A stretch of 64,000 nt of DNA from Halobacteriovorax sp. GB3 (lineage in GTDB: Bacteria; Bdellovibrionota; Bacteriovoracia; Bacteriovoracales; Bacteriovoracaceae). The stretch lies in NCBI RefSeq assembly GCF_028649655.1, contig NZ_JAQSLN010000003.1, forward strand, positions 496,001 through 560,000, in the 5' to 3' direction. The position numbers were made by a program, and so were the translations under genes. This document shows positions 60,268 through 64,000 of this stretch, piece after piece; the stretch's first letter is position 1, and every line of letters starts with the position of its first letter. Below the pieces are notes generated by a model. It was not told the origin of the DNA. It ran no database searches and saw only the letters and a program-made list of their open reading frames with translations.

Positions 60268-61698
60268 ATAGTAGAGAATTCTCTTTCCCAAACCAACGCG
60301 ATCAAACTTAAGTCTATCAAAGGTCTTCTTGTCTTTTAAAAGAAGAGAGTGCTTAAGCCTTCTCTGTACATTTTCGCGTAGATCATCAGCAAACACATAA
60401 TTATCGCGACAAAAAAGAGCATGTTCCATGTTGTAATTATTTGAACGTGGATCGAAGTTATAGCTACCAACGATAACTTTTTTACTATCAATAATGAAAG
60501 TCTTCCCATGGGCGCCCCATCTTTGCTCAGTGAGGTCTTCTTTAAAAAGTGGATAATCAGAGAGTGATACTCCCGCGTACATATGAACTTTAAGTCCGCG
60601 ATCAATCCACTTAGAGACGATATCATAGAAGCGACTTCCCACAGGAATCGCATCAGAAGAATAGAGACTATTTGTTAAAATCCTAACGTCGATCTTTCTT
60701 TTAAGTAAGTCTTCAAAGATTTCACGAGTATCATCATCAAAGAGAAAATAGGGAGTCTCAATAAGAACGCTTCTTTTGGCGTTTCTTAACATATTAAAGA
60801 TTTCATACTTAAGAACGCGAGACTTCTTTGTCTTTCTCTTACCAACAGATGGTTTATCTGAGTAATAGCCAAGATCTCGACAATAGTATTCGTAACTCTT
60901 ATTAATCTTTTGTGCTTCAAGATCCATCCAGAAGTTTTCAAGATCAACAAGAAGCTTATCATTCTCCTTCATCGCGAGAAAATTCTTTGCGATCTCTTTA
61001 CGTTGAATCCAGCGGCGGAGGGCATTTTTAAATCGCCATTCATCGTGAAAGTTACTCTTACCAGCTCGGTTATAACGTTTCTCCTGAGGCCTAGACTTCC
61101 TTTTAATGATTTTTGTGTATTTTGAATTCCAAAAGGCATTGAATGTCCCTTGAACGGCTTTTGCCACAGGACCCTTTACTAGAACATCGCGATCAATGAA
61201 ATTATAGTCATCGCTCAAATCATAATATTCATCTCCAATATTACGTCCGCCGACAATGGCCATCTTCCCATCAACAATAAATGACTTTCTATGATTTCTA
61301 TATTGAATACGATTAAAAAAGATAAAAGGGAGCGTATTAAAGAATCGAACTTTAACCCCAGCATCTCTTAATTCATGAGTGATGAAAGGATCTACTGTTT
61401 TAGAAGCGAAAACCTTATCGAGGAGAAGACGTATCTCTACCCCTTGTGCCGCCTTACGCATGAGTGCATTCAGTATAATTCTACCGCTGTTGTCATCTTC
61501 AAAGATGAAAGACTCGATCTCAATAGACTCCTTGGCCTGATTGATGAGATCATATCTCTCTTTTAAAGCGAGCGAGCCATGGTTGAGAACCTTTAACAAG
61601 TGCTCTTCTTTCGATTCAAAAGAAAAGACGGAATCGCTGGCCTTAGTCCCTGAGATTAGGACAAAAAATAAATTTAAAAGTACAAAACATCTATACAC
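60226..61698 (-). CDS. Exported phospholipase D / cardiolipin synthase-like protein
   Basis: About 490 residues from GTG 61698, chosen because GGGGA lies five bases upstream and a signal peptide then begins at once (YRCFVLLNLFFVLISGTKA). Two HKD motifs are present: YRNHRKSFIVDGKMAIVGGRN and WGAHGKTFIIDSKKVIVGSYNFD. The family covers phosphatidyl transferases and phospholipases. The signal peptide argues for a secreted lipase-like role, but cardiolipin synthesis remains possible. Confidence 0.9.
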   Translation of the reverse strand: MYRCFVLLNLFFVLISGTKASDSVFSFESKEEHLLKVLNHGSLALKERYDLINQAKESIEIESFIFEDDNSGRIILNALMRKAAQGVEIRLLLDKVFASKTVDPFITHELRDAGVKVRFFNTLPFIFFNRIQYRNHRKSFIVDGKMAIVGGRNIGDEYYDLSDDYNFIDRDVLVKGPVAKAVQGTFNAFWNSKYTKIIKRKSRPQEKRYNRAGKSNFHDEWRFKNALRRWIQRKEIAKNFLAMKENDKLLVDLENFWMDLEAQKINKSYEYYCRDLGYYSDKPSVGKRKTKKSRVLKYEIFNMLRNAKRSVLIETPYFLFDDDTREIFEDLLKRKIDVRILTNSLYSSDAIPVGSRFYDIVSKWIDRGLKVHMYAGVSLSDYPLFKEDLTEQRWGAHGKTFIIDSKKVIVGSYNFDPRSNNYNMEHALFCRDNYVFADDLRENVQRRLKHSLLLKDKKTFDRLKFDRVGLGKRILYYLAKIPAALFEHLL

Positions 61699-61913
61699 TA
61701 ATTTCCCCAAATTAGTTCATAACAAGCACAACCTGACACACGGCTTCATTTTGCACAATAAAAAGGTAGTATCATGTAATAACTACACCATTATAATTTC
61801 AATAACTTGGAGCCATAAAGTTTTCCATCTAAAGTTTTCACTTAAGGACCCGAAAAATAGTTTGGCTATTCAAATTTTTTATGTAAAATATAAACAGGAG
61901 TAAGGATAGCAAT

Positions 61914-62120
61914 ATGTATATTTGTATCTGTAATGGAATCACTGAAGAACAATTAAAGAGTGCTGCTAAAACTAGTCATTCACACAAAGACGTCTTAAAG
62001 AAATTAGGCGTTGGTGATAGCTGTGGTATTTGCTTAATTGATGCTCTTGAAAAGATTGCTCCTGAATCAGAACTCAAATCGAGCGAGTCTGTAACAATTT
62101 CCCCTGTTTCAAGTAAGTAA
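61914..62120 (+). CDS. bfd: Bacterioferritin-associated ferredoxin
   Basis: A 68-residue [2Fe-2S] protein. CIC at Cys4 and Cys6 and CGIC at Cys37 and Cys40 are the cluster ligands. Bfd passes electrons to bacterioferritin to release iron. A Ser/Glu-rich tail of about 20 residues follows. The bfr gene is 83 bases downstream, and the two are the expected pair. Confidence 0.93.
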   Translation: MYICICNGITEEQLKSAAKTSHSHKDVLKKLGVGDSCGICLIDALEKIAPESELKSSESVTISPVSSK

Positions 62121-62203
62121 CCATTGTTCTATTGCACAGACTCCGTGCACTCCCTATAATCAATAATGTACCCATTTAAATTAACTAAAAATGAGGAGAT
62201 TCC

Positions 62204-62674
62204 ATGAAAGGTAATCAACAAGTTATTGATGCACTCAATGCTGTATTAACAAAAGAACTAACGGCCATTAACCAATATTTTCTTCACGCACGTATGCTCC
62301 AAGACTGGGGTCTTGAAAAGCTAGGTAAGCTTGAATACGATGCCAGTATTGATGAGATGAAGCACGCTGATGAGCTGATCAAGAGAATTCTTTTTCTTGA
62401 AGGGCTACCAAACCTTCAAAAGCTTGATCGCATTAAAATTGGTCAAAACGTCACAGAAATTATTGATGCTGACCTAGAAGTTGAGTACGCTGCGATTCCT
62501 CTTCTAAAGCAAAATATCGCTCTTTGTGAAAAAGAAGCTGATTACGTTTCAAGAGAGCTTTTTGTAGAGATCCTAAAAAGTGAAGAAGAGCACGTTGATT
62601 GGCTTGAGACTCAAAAAGATCTGATCCAAAAAATTGGAATCGAAAATTACATGCAATCACAATTAGATGATTAA
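62204..62674 (+). CDS. bfr: Bacterioferritin
   Basis: A 156-residue four-helix-bundle iron-storage protein. The haem-binding Met52 and ferroxidase ligands Glu18, Glu51, His54, Glu94, Glu127 and His130 are all in place. ATG 62204 has GAGGAG upstream. Followed by a terminator. With bfd it stores and releases iron under changing supply. Confidence 0.97.
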   Translation: MKGNQQVIDALNAVLTKELTAINQYFLHARMLQDWGLEKLGKLEYDASIDEMKHADELIKRILFLEGLPNLQKLDRIKIGQNVTEIIDADLEVEYAAIPLLKQNIALCEKEADYVSRELFVEILKSEEEHVDWLETQKDLIQKIGIENYMQSQLDD

Positions 62675-62679
62675 TATTA

Positions 62680-62704
62680 AAGGCCCTTCATGAGGGCCTT
62701 TTTT
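62680..62704 (+). terminator. Rho-independent terminator of bfr
   Basis: A seven- to eight-base stem (AGGCCCT / AGGGCCT) with TCATG loop followed by six T. The tail overlaps the stop of the convergent solute-binding gene. Confidence 0.9.
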
Positions 62705-63425
62705 ATTTCTTCTTTTCTGCTTGATCACCTAGTCGAATAGGCCGTTTAAAAAAATCATTCAACTCCAAAACCAAATCCGACCTTGAAATAGATGAAAAGC
62801 AATAGCCGCTCTCAACATGCTTTACCATTGGAAGAAGTTCTAATTGCCTTTTTTTAGAAACCTCTCTATCGTAGAAAAGTCCAACACTCGTGTTGAGAAA
62901 AACCGCATCGACGCGACCGAGATAGAGAAGCTCAAGCAGTTTTTCCACATCAAAGACTTCCTTTAACTGTACAAGACCAGAATCAACTCGCTCTTTTAAC
63001 GGCGTGACAGTAAAACCAAATAAAGTGCCGACAACTTTAATATCACCTTTCTCTTTAAGCCTGTGTCCCTTTAAAGAAAAGAGACCATCAGTATAGGAAA
63101 TAATTGGTTTTGAGTAGATAAAACTCTCCCCGGACTTTTTGTCATTAATCCAAAGAGGATTGTCGGGAAACATCAGATCAACTTGCTTTTCTTTAAGCTC
63201 TTTATTTGCCCGAAGATAAGGGAGTACCTTGTATTGAACAGAGTAGTTTTTCTTTTGAAAAAACTGATCGAGAATATCTCTAGCAAAGCCTTTAAACTCA
63301 CCATTTTCAATATAATAGAGAGGATGATACTGAAGTTTCTCAATGGCCACCACAACTCTGTTCGACTCTGTTGCAAAAGAGTCTATGGCAAAAAAAAAGA
63401 ATAGGAATAAAAACAAAGTTTTCAT
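62703..63425 (-). CDS. Periplasmic solute-binding protein (family 3-like)
   Basis: A 240-residue exported protein with a signal peptide (MKTLFLFLFFFFAIDSFA). VVVAIEKLQYHPLYYIENGEFKGFARDIL is the start of the SBP_bac_3 amino-acid-binding fold, and GRVDAVFLNTSVG is the ligand-loop region. Similar short forms without a transporter next door are common in predators and Vibrio. No permease gene is near. Ligand unknown. Confidence 0.8.
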   Translation of the reverse strand: MKTLFLFLFFFFAIDSFATESNRVVVAIEKLQYHPLYYIENGEFKGFARDILDQFFQKKNYSVQYKVLPYLRANKELKEKQVDLMFPDNPLWINDKKSGESFIYSKPIISYTDGLFSLKGHRLKEKGDIKVVGTLFGFTVTPLKERVDSGLVQLKEVFDVEKLLELLYLGRVDAVFLNTSVGLFYDREVSKKRQLELLPMVKHVESGYCFSSISRSDLVLELNDFFKRPIRLGDQAEKKK

Positions 63426-63484
63426 TGTTCTATTATATCTTATAAAGAGGATTTCAAGAGTAATTTTTATTAAATTTAAAGCTT

Positions 63485-64000
63485 TTAATCAGCGAAAAAT
63501 CGATTACTTTTAACGACATAAAGAGAGAGGAAAATCAGCCCAGTTCCCACAATGAAACTTGGGTTGAAATTCATATTTTTCGTCCATAAAAAGTTTAAAA
63601 CAATTCCTAGGGGGATGACCATATTATTCATTACGGCCAAAACACCATGAGAAACTTCACTGGCCCCTTTATTCCATAGGTAATAGCCAATCCCACTTGC
63701 ACCAAGACCTAGCCATAATAGAGCAAGCCACTGAGATGAGCTTGTTGGAATTTTAGTAAAGTCAGAAAATAAGAAACAAAGTGGTGTAACAAAGACAATG
63801 GCACCCAAATAGAAATAAGAAAAGACACTCATTTGATCAATACCCTTCATTGACGATGAAAGAGAAAGTTTACGATAAACCACTTGCCCAATCGCAAATG
63901 AAATATTGGCGCCTTGAACGAGAAAAAAACCCAACAAAAAGTTTGAATCAATACCTTTATAGCGAATGATAAAACTACCTATGACGGCTATAAGAGCTCC
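63485..64000 (-). CDS. EamA/DMT-family transporter, 5' end outside window
   Basis: A minus-strand frame open to the right edge (GALIAVIGSFIIRYKG visible before the apparent internal start), so the gene continues beyond 64000. About 170 residues are seen, with five membrane helices and the EamA pattern WLALLWLGLGASGIGYYLWNKGASEV. Such transporters export metabolites or amino acids; substrate unknown. Confidence 0.88.
   Translation of the reverse strand, partial: GALIAVIGSFIIRYKGIDSNFLLGFFLVQGANISFAIGQVVYRKLSLSSSMKGIDQMSVFSYFYLGAIVFVTPLCFLFSDFTKIPTSSSQWLALLWLGLGASGIGYYLWNKGASEVSHGVLAVMNNMVIPLGIVLNFLWTKNMNFNPSFIVGTGLIFLSLYVVKSNRFFAD

Overview
The window is AT-rich chromosomal DNA from a Gram-negative bacterium and looks most like a Bdellovibrio-and-like organism of the Bacteriovorax/Halobacteriovorax type. 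This is an inference from gene content: a TIGR02147-family regulator, many exported lipoproteins and hydrolases (trypsin-like protease, M14 peptidase, PBP4-type carboxypeptidase, lysozyme-like protein, phospholipase D, two PD-(D/E)XK-like proteins), and a mitochondrial/spirochaete-type EF-G with the HIDSGKTT loop. I found no rRNA, tRNA, CRISPR array, insertion sequence or prophage. It reads as core chromosome with short transcription units on both strands.

Layout, left part. 1-3.9 kb: a minus-strand four-gene chain with 4-, 4- and 1-base overlaps (TrhP-like U32 protein, a cysteine-less U32 relative, an outer-membrane-like protein, an amidohydrolase lipoprotein cut by the window edge). 4-8 kb: a SGNH-like/TPR protein, a cyclic-nucleotide-binding protein, a tiny lipoprotein, mdh, an Arg/Asn-rich protein and an XRE regulator with an inverted repeat before it. 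8.4-13.2 kb: xth, guaD, nfeD, a tiny ORF and an exported nuclease-like protein whose GTG start sits in a nested inverted repeat. 13.2-17.9 kb: a MazG-like pyrophosphohydrolase with a structured, terminator-bearing leader, an overlapping pair (ATP-cone/Mrr-like nuclease plus beta-CASP RNase), a stomatin and a DOMON-like protein.

Middle. 18-28 kb: TIGR02147 regulator, aldo/keto reductase, exported unknowns, YqaA-type membrane protein, DUF3050 protein, a REC/PilZ-like multidomain protein, a winged-helix protein, a CCA/poly(A) polymerase and a LysR regulator. 28.4-30.7 kb: a truncated-globin-like protein beside a histidine kinase and a stand-alone receiver. 31.1-31.5 kb: a tandem array of about 97-bp hairpin-plus-terminator units immediately 3' of fusA. 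34-41 kb: an orphan Cache membrane protein, lysozyme-like protein, MarC, trypsin-like lipoprotein, PBP4-type carboxypeptidase, ankyrin protein; then HU.

Right part. 42-43.9 kb: a cysteine desulfurase translated with an Rrf2 regulator that lacks the IscR cluster cysteines. 44-50 kb: a six-gene operon cdaA-cdaR-glmM-pdxJ-nnr-tsaE linking c-di-AMP synthesis to cell-wall precursor synthesis and metabolite/tRNA housekeeping. 50.5-52.5 kb: a PilZ-GAF-AAA+-Fis regulator without the sigma-54 contact loop. 52.7-58.1 kb: a polyamine locus with speA and speB (arginine to agmatine to putrescine) facing speD-speE (decarboxylated AdoMet, spermidine); the speD product is of the eukaryotic AdoMet-decarboxylase type. 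58-64 kb: M14 peptidase lipoprotein, ATP-grasp ligase, exported phospholipase D, bfd-bfr iron storage pair, a solute-binding protein and an EamA transporter cut by the right edge.

The most interesting signals are the covarying tandem hairpin/terminator array at 31.1-31.5 kb, the ATP-cone nuclease/beta-CASP pair, the eukaryotic-type AdoMet decarboxylase, the structured leader before the MazG-like gene, and the degenerate AAA+ regulator.
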